DNA of 13,489 nt, from assembly GCA_013360985.1 (NCBI GenBank), contig JABWAM010000040.1, positions 1 to 13,489 on the forward strand, in the 5' to 3' direction. This document shows positions 1-6,057 of the stretch, one piece after another (position 1 is the first letter of the stretch; the number at the start of each line of letters is the position of its first letter). The translations under genes were made by a program, and so were the position numbers. The notes under the pieces are model-generated. The model did not search any database, had not been told where the DNA came from, and was given only the letters and a program-made list of their open reading frames with translations. Source of the stretch: Verrucomicrobiia bacterium. GTDB taxonomy: Bacteria; Verrucomicrobiota; Verrucomicrobiia; JABWAM01.

Positions 1-252
1 GGCGCTCGTCGCCACCGCGCGGCGCGCGGCGACCTTCAACGCATCGAACACCCGGCGCGCGGCGCCCACGGCGCGGAGCGTCTTTCGCATCCCTGCCTCG
101 CTGAGCGCCGCGTTTTCGGCGATCCCCTCTCCGAGGCGCGCCCCCCAGCTTCGATCCGCAAGGAGATGCAGATCTCCGTCTCGCGCCTCGACCGCGAGCG
201 CCTTCACGGTGTTCGTCCCCACATCGAGGACGCCGATACGCCTACGAGACAT
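1..252 (-). CDS. Ppx/GppA-family phosphatase, N-terminal part (cut by left edge)
   Basis: These are the first 84 codons of a gene that continues beyond base 1. The translation opens MSRRRIGVLDVGTNTVK, the first phosphate-binding strand and loop of the ASKHA-fold exopolyphosphatase/pppGpp phosphohydrolase family. It goes on with GARLGEGI near residue 40 and ends at VATSA, the start of the family's conserved 'VATSA(L/V)R' strand. Family members hydrolyse terminal phosphates of polyphosphate or convert pppGpp to ppGpp in the cytoplasm; which applies cannot be told from the N-terminus. The ATG lies inside the end of the O-antigen ligase gene (11-base overlap), and the minus strand carries AGGAAGG six bases before it, so this start is well supported. 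Translation is probably coupled to the upstream gene. The link to glycan genes is positional only. Confidence 0.85.
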   Translation of the reverse strand, partial: MSRRRIGVLDVGTNTVKALAVEARDGDLHLLADRSWGARLGEGIAENAALSEAGMRKTLRAVGAARRVFDALKVAARRAVATSA

Positions 253-1654
253 GCGGCGCCTTCCTCGGTTGCGCGCCTGCCAACGCCCCGAGCAGCACGA
301 AGGCCGGCCAGGCGTTTCCGATGAGATAGAGGTCGAAATCCACGAGCGAATGGAGCGCAAACGCGACGAGCCCAGCCCAAACCAACGTCCGCGCCCAGCG
401 AGTGCTCGGAGGCGTTTTCCGCGCCCTCCACCACCACGCGACGAGCGACCCCGGCAGCCAGACCGCGAACGCGACGAAGCCCACCGCGCCGCTGTCGCAC
501 CACATCTGGAGATAGTTGTTGTGGACGAGGCGCGTCGATTCCGCGTTCCACGCCTTATAGCGGGGATAAAGCTTCGCGAAAGTTCCGGGGCCGCTTCCAA
601 AGACTGGATGCTCCCACCCGATCCGCCACGCCGCGCGCCAGTAGTCCACGCGCGCCGCAAAAGTCCGCTTCCCCTTCTCCACGCCGCGCGATCCGTAGCC
701 GATCGCAAAACCCGCAACCCCGAGGAGAAGGATCGCCAAGACGATCCCCGTCGCGCGCCGCCGCCGCAACCCGCCGACCCACGCGAAAACGAGGGCGGCG
801 GCGACGAGGGCCGCATAACCTCCCTTCGACTGCGACTTGAAGAGGCAAACAAGCAGCGCGCCCGTCAGGAGTCCTCCAAACCCGAGTTGGCATCGACGAA
901 ACGCGGAGGCGCGGTCGAGGAGAGCCGACGCCTCTCTCCGATCCGCTCCTTCTCCGTTCCGCGTCGACTGGGAGAGCGCGCGCGGCGGAGAAGCCCGGGC
1001 CGCGAGCCATGCGGCGACAAAAAAAACCGTGCTCGCGACATATCCTCCGAGCGCGTTCGGATAAACGAACGTGGCGAACACCCGCCCGCGACTCACCCGG
1101 TCCCAAAGCTCCGGCATGCCCGCGCCGAGTTCGGGATGTATCTCGAGATAGCGGCGCGTCTCCTCGAGTCCGCCGTTCGCTTGAGCGATTCCCGACCAGG
1201 CGACCCAACAGGCGCCCGCGACCCAGCCGACCAACAATCCGCGCAATCCGCGCTCGTCTCGTCCGAGAACGATGCCCAAGGCGAAACCGGCCGCGAGCGA
1301 CGCGAAGAGCGCCATCACTCCCTCGCTCAGCGCGCGATCCTGGGTGGAAAGCGCGGAAAGGCCTTGCGCCGCGAGAAAGAGGCCGGCGGGAAGCATCGGA
1401 CGCAGAGGCGTCCCTCCCGAACGCGCCTCCCATGCCGCGAGGAGCAGGCAGAGCGCCAACAACCCAAAAAAAACCGCCGACGGCCAACTCGCCCAAATCC
1501 ATTCCCCGAAATTACGCGGCCATTCATCAAGGTGGCGCAACACCGCGGGCAGGCTGAACTTTACGGGCGCCAGCGCCACAAGAAACGCCGTCGCCGCGAG
1601 CGCAATGCCGGCCGAGCGATGGCGCGACGGCGCTCCCGCGCCGGAGGCGTTCAT
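242..1654 (-). CDS. O-antigen ligase / polymerase family (Wzy_C-type) membrane protein
   Basis: A 470-residue polytopic inner-membrane protein with roughly ten or more hydrophobic helices. Family hallmarks are present: RVFATFVYPNALGGY at 191-205, the small-residue/Lys segment FKSQSKGGY at 272-280, the long periplasmic loop with RAAWRIGWEHPVFGSGPGTF at 340-359, and RLVHNNYLQMWCDSGAVGF at 375-393 with the family's conserved His-Asn pair (H378, N379). Proteins of this fold transfer lipid-linked glycan to an acceptor (WaaL type), polymerise O-units (Wzy type) or glycosylate pilins, and sequence alone seldom separates these. The start ATG overlaps the dehydrogenase stop as ATGA (1651-1654), with AAGGA five bases upstream, so the start is firm. 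The dehydrogenase partner fits surface-polysaccharide work. The family is confident; ligase versus polymerase is not. Confidence 0.88.
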   Translation of the reverse strand: MNASGAGAPSRHRSAGIALAATAFLVALAPVKFSLPAVLRHLDEWPRNFGEWIWASWPSAVFFGLLALCLLLAAWEARSGGTPLRPMLPAGLFLAAQGLSALSTQDRALSEGVMALFASLAAGFALGIVLGRDERGLRGLLVGWVAGACWVAWSGIAQANGGLEETRRYLEIHPELGAGMPELWDRVSRGRVFATFVYPNALGGYVASTVFFVAAWLAARASPPRALSQSTRNGEGADRREASALLDRASAFRRCQLGFGGLLTGALLVCLFKSQSKGGYAALVAAALVFAWVGGLRRRRATGIVLAILLLGVAGFAIGYGSRGVEKGKRTFAARVDYWRAAWRIGWEHPVFGSGPGTFAKLYPRYKAWNAESTRLVHNNYLQMWCDSGAVGFVAFAVWLPGSLVAWWWRARKTPPSTRWARTLVWAGLVAFALHSLVDFDLYLIGNAWPAFVLLGALAGAQPRKAPHVS

Positions 1655-2589
1655 GCCCGTCCTTCACGGATCTGCCGGACAATGGCCGCGGCCACGTCCA
1701 ACGCCCGTTTCCCTTGCTCCCCGCTGACCTTCGGAGTGGAGCGAAGGCGCACGCTCTCCAGAAACGCCGCAAGCTCCAGCTTCAGCGGCTCGTCGCGCGC
1801 CACAGGCACCTTTTCCCGTCGGATCTCCCCGCCCTCCTTCCAATAAACTTTTCCCTCTTGGTTTTGGTAATCGAGCGAGATGTAACGATCGGCGGCAAAG
1901 ACGCGGATCTTGCGAAGCTTCTCCGGGCTGATGCGGCTGGCGGTGAGGTTGGCCACGCATCCATTGCCGAACTTCAGGCGCGCGTTGGCGATATCCTCGC
2001 CCGCGCTCAAAACCGCCACGCCCACGGCGTCGAATGCGATCAGCGGCGCGCGCACGAGATGCAGGATCACATCGAGATCGTGGATCATCAGATCGAGCAC
2101 GACGCTCACGTCCGTGCCGCGCCCGGGGTAAGGAGAGAGACGATGGGCTTCGATGAACTTCGGTTCGTGGAGGTTTTTTTCCAAATAGGAAAGCACGGGG
2201 TTGAAGCGCTCGATGTGACCCACCTGGAGAAGCGCGCCCTTGTCCCGCGCGAGGTTGACCAACGCCTCCGCCTGCGCGGTGGTTTCCGCGATCGGCTTTT
2301 CGATAAAAACGTCGCGCCCGCGTTCGAGGAAAAGCGCGGCAACGTCGTAATGCGCCACGGTGGGCACCACGACGCTCACCGCGTCCACCTCTTCGGCCAA
2401 GGCCTCCGCCGAGGGATAGACGCAGCCGCCGCACTTGCGCGCCACGGCCTCCGCCGTCTTCGCGTCGGCATCCGCCACTCCCGCGAAGACGCAGCCGGGC
2501 AAACGGGAGTAGATCCGCGCATGCTCTTTCCCGAGATGTCCCACGCCCACGACGCCGACCCGCGGGGGACGCTGTTCTTCCGCATTCAT
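1651..2589 (-). CDS. Gfo/Idh/MocA-family NAD(P)-dependent oxidoreductase, sugar-nucleotide type
   Basis: 312 residues. An N-terminal Rossmann fold with GVGHLG at 15-20 is followed by the family motif FIEKP at 95-99, whose K98 is the expected active-site lysine. The C-terminal half has GHIERFNP at 124-131 and DLMIHDLDV at 166-174, placing the usual catalytic His at H170. Length is normal for the family. The GHIERFNP pattern is, from memory, shared with dehydrogenases found near lipid A genes and with GnnA, which oxidises the 3-OH of UDP-GlcNAc for 3-amino lipid A. No GnnB-like aminotransferase lies in this window, so that role is only a suggestion. It is the first gene of a coupled set with the O-antigen ligase and Ppx/GppA genes. 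The ATG has no clear Shine-Dalgarno sequence and sits 13 bases after a good -10 box. Confidence 0.85.
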   Translation of the reverse strand: MNAEEQRPPRVGVVGVGHLGKEHARIYSRLPGCVFAGVADADAKTAEAVARKCGGCVYPSAEALAEEVDAVSVVVPTVAHYDVAALFLERGRDVFIEKPIAETTAQAEALVNLARDKGALLQVGHIERFNPVLSYLEKNLHEPKFIEAHRLSPYPGRGTDVSVVLDLMIHDLDVILHLVRAPLIAFDAVGVAVLSAGEDIANARLKFGNGCVANLTASRISPEKLRKIRVFAADRYISLDYQNQEGKVYWKEGGEIRREKVPVARDEPLKLELAAFLESVRLRSTPKVSGEQGKRALDVAAAIVRQIREGRA

Positions 2590-2595
2590 CAGGGA

Positions 2596-2633
2596 ACGCT
2601 TGATTAGAAGCTTCCGCGGCCGAAATCAAGCGT
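2596..2633. repeat. Perfect 10-bp dyad in divergent spacer; candidate operator
   Basis: ACGCTTGATT (2596-2605) is the exact reverse complement of AATCAAGCGT (2624-2633), with 18 bases between them. The arms cover or touch both hexamers of the proposed minus-strand promoter for the dehydrogenase operon. A dimeric regulator bound there would block that promoter and possibly act on the divergent HAD gene. No regulator gene is adjacent. The loop is long and no T-run follows either arm, so a terminator is less likely. The dyad is seen; the operator role is inferred. Confidence 0.45.
2603..2629 (-). promoter_or_regulatory. Candidate promoter for the dehydrogenase/ligase/ppx operon
   Basis: Read on the minus strand: TTGATT (2629-2624, four of six to the sigma70 -35), a 15-base spacer, then TCTAAT (2608-2603, five of six to -10). 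The spacer is shorter than the ideal 17. The -10 ends 13 bases before the dehydrogenase ATG, so a transcript would carry only about six bases of leader. That agrees with the absence of a Shine-Dalgarno sequence there. Confidence 0.4.
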
Positions 2634-2708
2634 GCGAGACTTGACGCCGCGGGCCGCATCGCGGACCTTCCTCGCTTCTTCTCCACGGCCCTCTTCTTCG
2701 ATCCCGCG

Positions 2709-3323
2709 ATGTCCGCCTCTCCCTCAATCCGCGTCGGCGTCTTCGATATCGGCAAGGTCCTTCTCCACTTCGATTTCAAGCGGACGACGCAACGCCTCGC
2801 CTCGCGATGCTCCTTGCCGCCCCACGAGATGGACAAAGTCTGGGTCTCGAACCTTGTGGATGATTACGCGCGGGGACGCCTTTCCTGCGAAGAGTTCGCG
2901 AAGCAGGCCGCGCGACAGGTCGGATTTTCGGGCGCCCCCGAAGAGTTTCTCGAGGCATGGTCGGACATCTTCGAACCCAATCCCGCGATGTTCGATCGCG
3001 TCCACCGCTGGAAGGCGCGCGGCCTGCGCCTCTTTCTCCTCTCGAACACCTGCGAATCGCATGTGCGCTTCTTCACGAAACGCTGGGACATCTTTCGGAA
3101 GTTCGACGGCGCAACGTATTCCTGCCGCGTGGACGCGTTGAAACCCGAGCCGACGATCTATCGCGCGTTGCTCGCCGAATTCGGAGTGGAACCCGCCGAC
3201 GCGGTGTATCTCGATGATCTCGAGGAAAATATCGCCGCCGCGCGCGCGCTCGGATTGCGCGGAATCGCCTACCGGAACGAATCCGACCTCGTCGCGCGCC
3301 TCGCGCAGTTCGGTCTGGACTGA
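2709..3323 (+). CDS. HAD-family phosphatase, YihX-like (HAD-IA)
   Basis: 204 residues, a usual length for small HAD-IA phosphatases. Motif I is VFDIGKVL at 11-18, with D13 as the expected nucleophile; the second acid of the usual DxD is Gly, as I recall for the YihX group (DLGNV). Motif II is FLLSNT at 109-114 (S112). Motif III is ALKPEP at 143-148 (K145). Motif IV is YLDDLEEN at 167-174 (D169/D170, Mg2+ binding). The helical cap lies near residues 25-95. Relatives dephosphorylate sugar phosphates such as glucose-1-phosphate, but the substrate here is unknown. It stands alone on the plus strand, divergent from the dehydrogenase and ending nine bases before the convergent stop of the discoidin-like gene. 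No clear Shine-Dalgarno sequence precedes the ATG; it is the best start because motif I follows closely. Confidence 0.85.
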   Translation: MSASPSIRVGVFDIGKVLLHFDFKRTTQRLASRCSLPPHEMDKVWVSNLVDDYARGRLSCEEFAKQAARQVGFSGAPEEFLEAWSDIFEPNPAMFDRVHRWKARGLRLFLLSNTCESHVRFFTKRWDIFRKFDGATYSCRVDALKPEPTIYRALLAEFGVEPADAVYLDDLEENIAAARALGLRGIAYRNESDLVARLAQFGLD

Positions 3324-3332
3324 TTCGCCCCG

Positions 3333-4721
3333 TCAGGGCGGCGAAGGCGGAGTGAAAAACTCGGGATTTTTCGGAGTCACCACCGGAGCGGGAGGCGGCC
3401 CGCTGGCCGTTGTCAGCGCGGTCTCGCGATCGTAGGGAGCGACCTCCCAATCCTCGGGAGGATAATCGCCGAAGACATTGACGTCATAAACGGTGAAGGG
3501 GCTGCCGCCGCCGCCAAGCGCGATCGGCATCACGTCCGCCACCGCGTTTCCCGCAAACCACCACGCCATCGGACGCAGCCACACGGGGAGTTTCGCCGTT
3601 TGCGGCGCGGGCGAGCGCGCATGACGCACGATGAAATACCGACACTCGATCACCGGCGCCTCCATCTGCGTAAACTCGACTTCGTCGGTGCGGCCGCCGC
3701 CCAACCGATGGATCTCGGCAAACCAAGAAACGGGGATTTTCACCATCGGCGGCGGCGACTTCGCTTTCGACTTGCCGTTGCCGTTGCTTCCCCCGTTCTG
3801 CTCCTCGTCGTCGAGCCACGGGAGGCGAGTCACCACGTAGCCGCTCACTTCGCCGGGCGTACGGTTGTGGATCAGGCACGCCTTGCGGACGCGACGTTGT
3901 TCGGTCATATCGAAAATGATCACTGACTCCGTTTCGGTGGGGGAAAATTCGCACGAGGTTTTGGGATCGTCGTCGTTGACGAGATAAACTTGTTCCGTAT
4001 TGACGCCTCGCGACATATAGAGCACGCGCGCGCCGGTCCCCATCCCGCTGAGGTTCGGTTGCCGCTCGAAGGGCATCGAGTTTCCGCTGAGCATCGAATT
4101 GTGGGTGATGGGCGAGCGCGTGCGCGCCTCTGGCCGCCGTTCGATTCGAAAATCGCGCAGGTCCTGCTGCGTGATCATCGCGACGTCGCATATGCGCGGA
4201 GGTTTTCCCGTAGCGGCGGGGGTATGAAAGGTCACGATCGCCTGCATCACGGTCGCCGGGTTGAAACGGATCGCCGTTACCGGCGTATCCAGCCGGGCTC
4301 CGCTCACGAGCGTCTTCCACCCCTTCTCCTCGGGAGAAATCACCTCGTCGCTGTATTTCACGTCAACCGTCGTCCCTTCAAGATTCCACCCCGTCACCGT
4401 GATATGATGGACCCGCTGGAGGGCGTTGAGCGAAAGGAAAAACGAGAAATCCTGGGCATACCCGAGCTCATAATAGCTCGCGCGATCCGTATCGATCATC
4501 CGCATCAACTCCGGATCGGGAAGCTCGTGCTCTCCCGCGGCCGGAAGATGTTTCACCGTCCGCGTGAAAAGGACCGTCGAAACGTCCCGCGGAAACGCCA
4601 GAGACGTATCTTCAATGGGATCCTTGAACGCCACGAGTTGGATCTCCTCCGCCCGCGACCCGGCGTTCGCAAACGCAACCAGGATCGCGACAAACGCCGC
4701 AGCGAGACGAAAGCTTCTCAT
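3333..4721 (-). CDS. Secreted protein with discoidin-like (galactose-binding-fold-like) segments, function unknown
   Basis: 462 residues from the ATG at 4721, chosen over a GTG seven codons earlier because it opens directly on a signal peptide (MRSFRLAAAFVAILVAFANA, cleavage after A20 or A24) and has AGG nine bases upstream. Residues 75-125 (a DTDRASYYELG start and a HHITVTGWN strand) and 245-286 (a LVNDDDPKTSCEF start and an IIFDM strand) have the 'D..D..T/Y ... hydrophobic-DL' rhythm of F5/8-type carbohydrate-binding domains. YDVNVFGDYP near 412-421 looks like the closing strand. Residues about 306-325 form a charged Gly/Asn/Lys/Pro linker, and the tail is Pro-rich. No catalytic motif is recognised. 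It is probably a periplasmic or surface binding protein. It is the last minus-strand gene downstream of the ABC ATPase, 211 bases away, so it may have its own promoter. The secretion call is firm; the fold is tentative. Confidence 0.7.
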   Translation of the reverse strand: MRSFRLAAAFVAILVAFANAGSRAEEIQLVAFKDPIEDTSLAFPRDVSTVLFTRTVKHLPAAGEHELPDPELMRMIDTDRASYYELGYAQDFSFFLSLNALQRVHHITVTGWNLEGTTVDVKYSDEVISPEEKGWKTLVSGARLDTPVTAIRFNPATVMQAIVTFHTPAATGKPPRICDVAMITQQDLRDFRIERRPEARTRSPITHNSMLSGNSMPFERQPNLSGMGTGARVLYMSRGVNTEQVYLVNDDDPKTSCEFSPTETESVIIFDMTEQRRVRKACLIHNRTPGEVSGYVVTRLPWLDDEEQNGGSNGNGKSKAKSPPPMVKIPVSWFAEIHRLGGGRTDEVEFTQMEAPVIECRYFIVRHARSPAPQTAKLPVWLRPMAWWFAGNAVADVMPIALGGGGSPFTVYDVNVFGDYPPEDWEVAPYDRETALTTASGPPPAPVVTPKNPEFFTPPSPP

Positions 4722-4786
4722 CGTCCATGACCTATAGCACACCCCTTCAAAAAAGCGAGAAAAACCTTGCCTTCCCTCGCGCGTCG

Positions 4787-4880
4787 GAGACGCGAAAAAC
4801 CTTCGCGTCTCTCTCCTGCGCCGCGATGAAACCCGTCGCGTAAGGACGCGGCAAGATGCCGCCTCCCTCCCTGCGGCGGC
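4787..4880. repeat. Palindrome-rich intergenic block (REP/interspersed-repeat-like)
   Basis: Several perfect or near-perfect hairpins are packed between the ABC ATPase and the discoidin-like gene. GAGACGCGAA/TTCGCGTCTC (4787-4796 with 4802-4811) is a 10-bp stem with a 5-base loop. GTCGCGT/ACGCGGC (4835-4841 with 4846-4852) is seven pairs including one wobble, with a 4-base loop. GCGGCA-AGA-TGCCGC (4848-4862) is a 6-bp stem with a 3-base loop. GCCGCC/GGCGGC (4858-4863 with 4875-4880) is an alternative, mutually exclusive stem. No T-run follows the stems in either direction, so this is not a classic intrinsic terminator, though it could end or stabilise the ABC transcript. The GGCAAGATGCC core resembles dispersed palindromes I recall from PVC-group genomes. 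Confidence 0.5.
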
Positions 4881-4932
4881 GTCGCCGTCGGCGTCCCCCC
4901 TCGCTTCGCGATCGTGCGTCCGCAGCCTTCGC

Positions 4933-5889
4933 TCAACCGGCGCGCGCGCCGGCCACCTCCTGCCGCGTGATGCTCAGATAAGCGTCTTCGAGGTCGCCCA
5001 AGACTTCGCGGCAGGCCACGAAACGGCATCCCCGCGCCGCGAGCCCGCTCCAGAGCTCGGCGACGCGATCGTCGTCGCCGTCGAATTCGAAGCGCACCAT
5101 CGCATCGTCTGCGTCGAGGATTCGGATCCGGTCGCCGCTCAACGCGGTCAGCGCCTCGCGGACCGCGGCGGCCGCGGGGCCCGTCGTGGTTTCCACTTCG
5201 AGGACTCGTTTCGAACGGACGCTGCGCATGACCTCCTGCACGGTCCCTTGGGCGAGCAGCGTCGCCTTCTCCAAAATTCCAATTCGGTCGCAAACGCCCG
5301 CCAGCTCCGGCAGGATGTGCGAGGAGAGCAAAATTGTTTTCCCCATGCTGCGAAGCTTCCGAAGCAACTCGCGCATTTGAACGCGCGCCCGCGGATCCAG
5401 CCCGCTGGCCGGCTCGTCGAGGAAGAGCACCTGCGGGTCGTGCATGAGCAAGCGCGCGATTCCCACACGCTGCGTCATCCCGCGCGAGAGCGTATCCACG
5501 AAGTAGTCGCGCATCGCCGTCGTTCCCGTGATGTCGAGCGCGGCGTCAATCCGCGCTGCGCGCTCTTTCTTCCGCATGCGAAACGCAGCGCCGAAAAAAT
5601 CGAGGTACTCCCAGACGCGCATCTGGCGATACACCCCGAACCAATCCGGCATGTAGCCGACGAGGCGCTTGAGGTCGTCCGGCTTCGCCTTCGCCACCTC
5701 CAACCCCGCCACGCGCGCCCTTCCCGATGTGGCCTTCAGCAGCCCGACAAGGATTTTGATCGTCGTGGTCTTCCCCGCGCCGTTCGGTCCGATATAACCG
5801 AAAATTTCTCCCTTTCCAACCTTGAGGTTGAGGCGGTCGAGCGCAAGCACGGCGCCATAGCGTTTGGTCAGGTCGTGGGTCTCAATCAT
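4933..5889 (-). CDS. ABC transporter ATP-binding protein (ABC-2 type, 'YMPD' subfamily)
   Basis: 318 residues. Walker A is GPNGAGKT at 34-41, the signature LSRGM at 134-138, Walker B VLFLDEP at 154-160, the D-loop SGLDP at 162-166, and the switch His is H191 in LLSSHIL. The Q-loop reads VGYMPDWFGVY, with Asp (D82) where Gln is usual; I recall this variant as common in one clade of ABC-2 exporter ATPases. Residues from about 225 form a C-terminal extension ending in the LEDAYLSIT helix seen in such ATPases. The ATG at 5889 is preferred over an in-frame TTG 14 codons upstream, because the family normally begins a few residues before the first strand. It should energise export or a membrane-remodelling complex, yet no ABC-2 permease is adjacent. 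Upstream is the 816-residue envelope protein (168-base gap). Confidence 0.93.
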   Translation of the reverse strand: MIETHDLTKRYGAVLALDRLNLKVGKGEIFGYIGPNGAGKTTTIKILVGLLKATSGRARVAGLEVAKAKPDDLKRLVGYMPDWFGVYRQMRVWEYLDFFGAAFRMRKKERAARIDAALDITGTTAMRDYFVDTLSRGMTQRVGIARLLMHDPQVLFLDEPASGLDPRARVQMRELLRKLRSMGKTILLSSHILPELAGVCDRIGILEKATLLAQGTVQEVMRSVRSKRVLEVETTTGPAAAAVREALTALSGDRIRILDADDAMVRFEFDGDDDRVAELWSGLAARGCRFVACREVLGDLEDAYLSITRQEVAGARAG

Positions 5890-5902
5890 GGGAGGGCCAT
5901 GG

Positions 5903-5931
5903 AGTGTAGAAGGAGGGCCGTCGCCGAACAA
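5903..5931 (-). promoter_or_regulatory. Candidate weak promoter before the ABC ATPase gene
   Basis: On the minus strand, TTGTTC (5931-5926) and TACACT (5908-5903) are separated by exactly 17 bases. The -35 matches three of six consensus positions and the -10 four of six. The -10 ends 13 bases before the ATG, the same distance as for the dehydrogenase operon, and again no Shine-Dalgarno sequence is seen. The 168-base spacer has no other visible feature. Confidence 0.3.
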
Positions 5932-6057
5932 CGCTCAAAGGGGCGCGAATCCACAGGGTCGCACTTCGGCCCAAGGAGCCGCCCGCGGGGAACGCCGCTC
6001 TGGAGGTTCCCATCGCGTTCGGAAAGGCAACATGCGGTCTCATGAGTCGTGATGCAT

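Noticed and set aside
209..1846. 545-codon open frame on the plus strand
   Set aside because: Antisense to the O-antigen ligase gene, with Arg/Pro-rich content and no domain; the opposite frame carries the family motifs.
3326..3340. CGCCC/GGGCG hairpin between the convergent HAD and discoidin-like genes
   Set aside because: Only five base pairs, no T-run on either side, and it overlaps a stop codon; not enough to call a bidirectional terminator.
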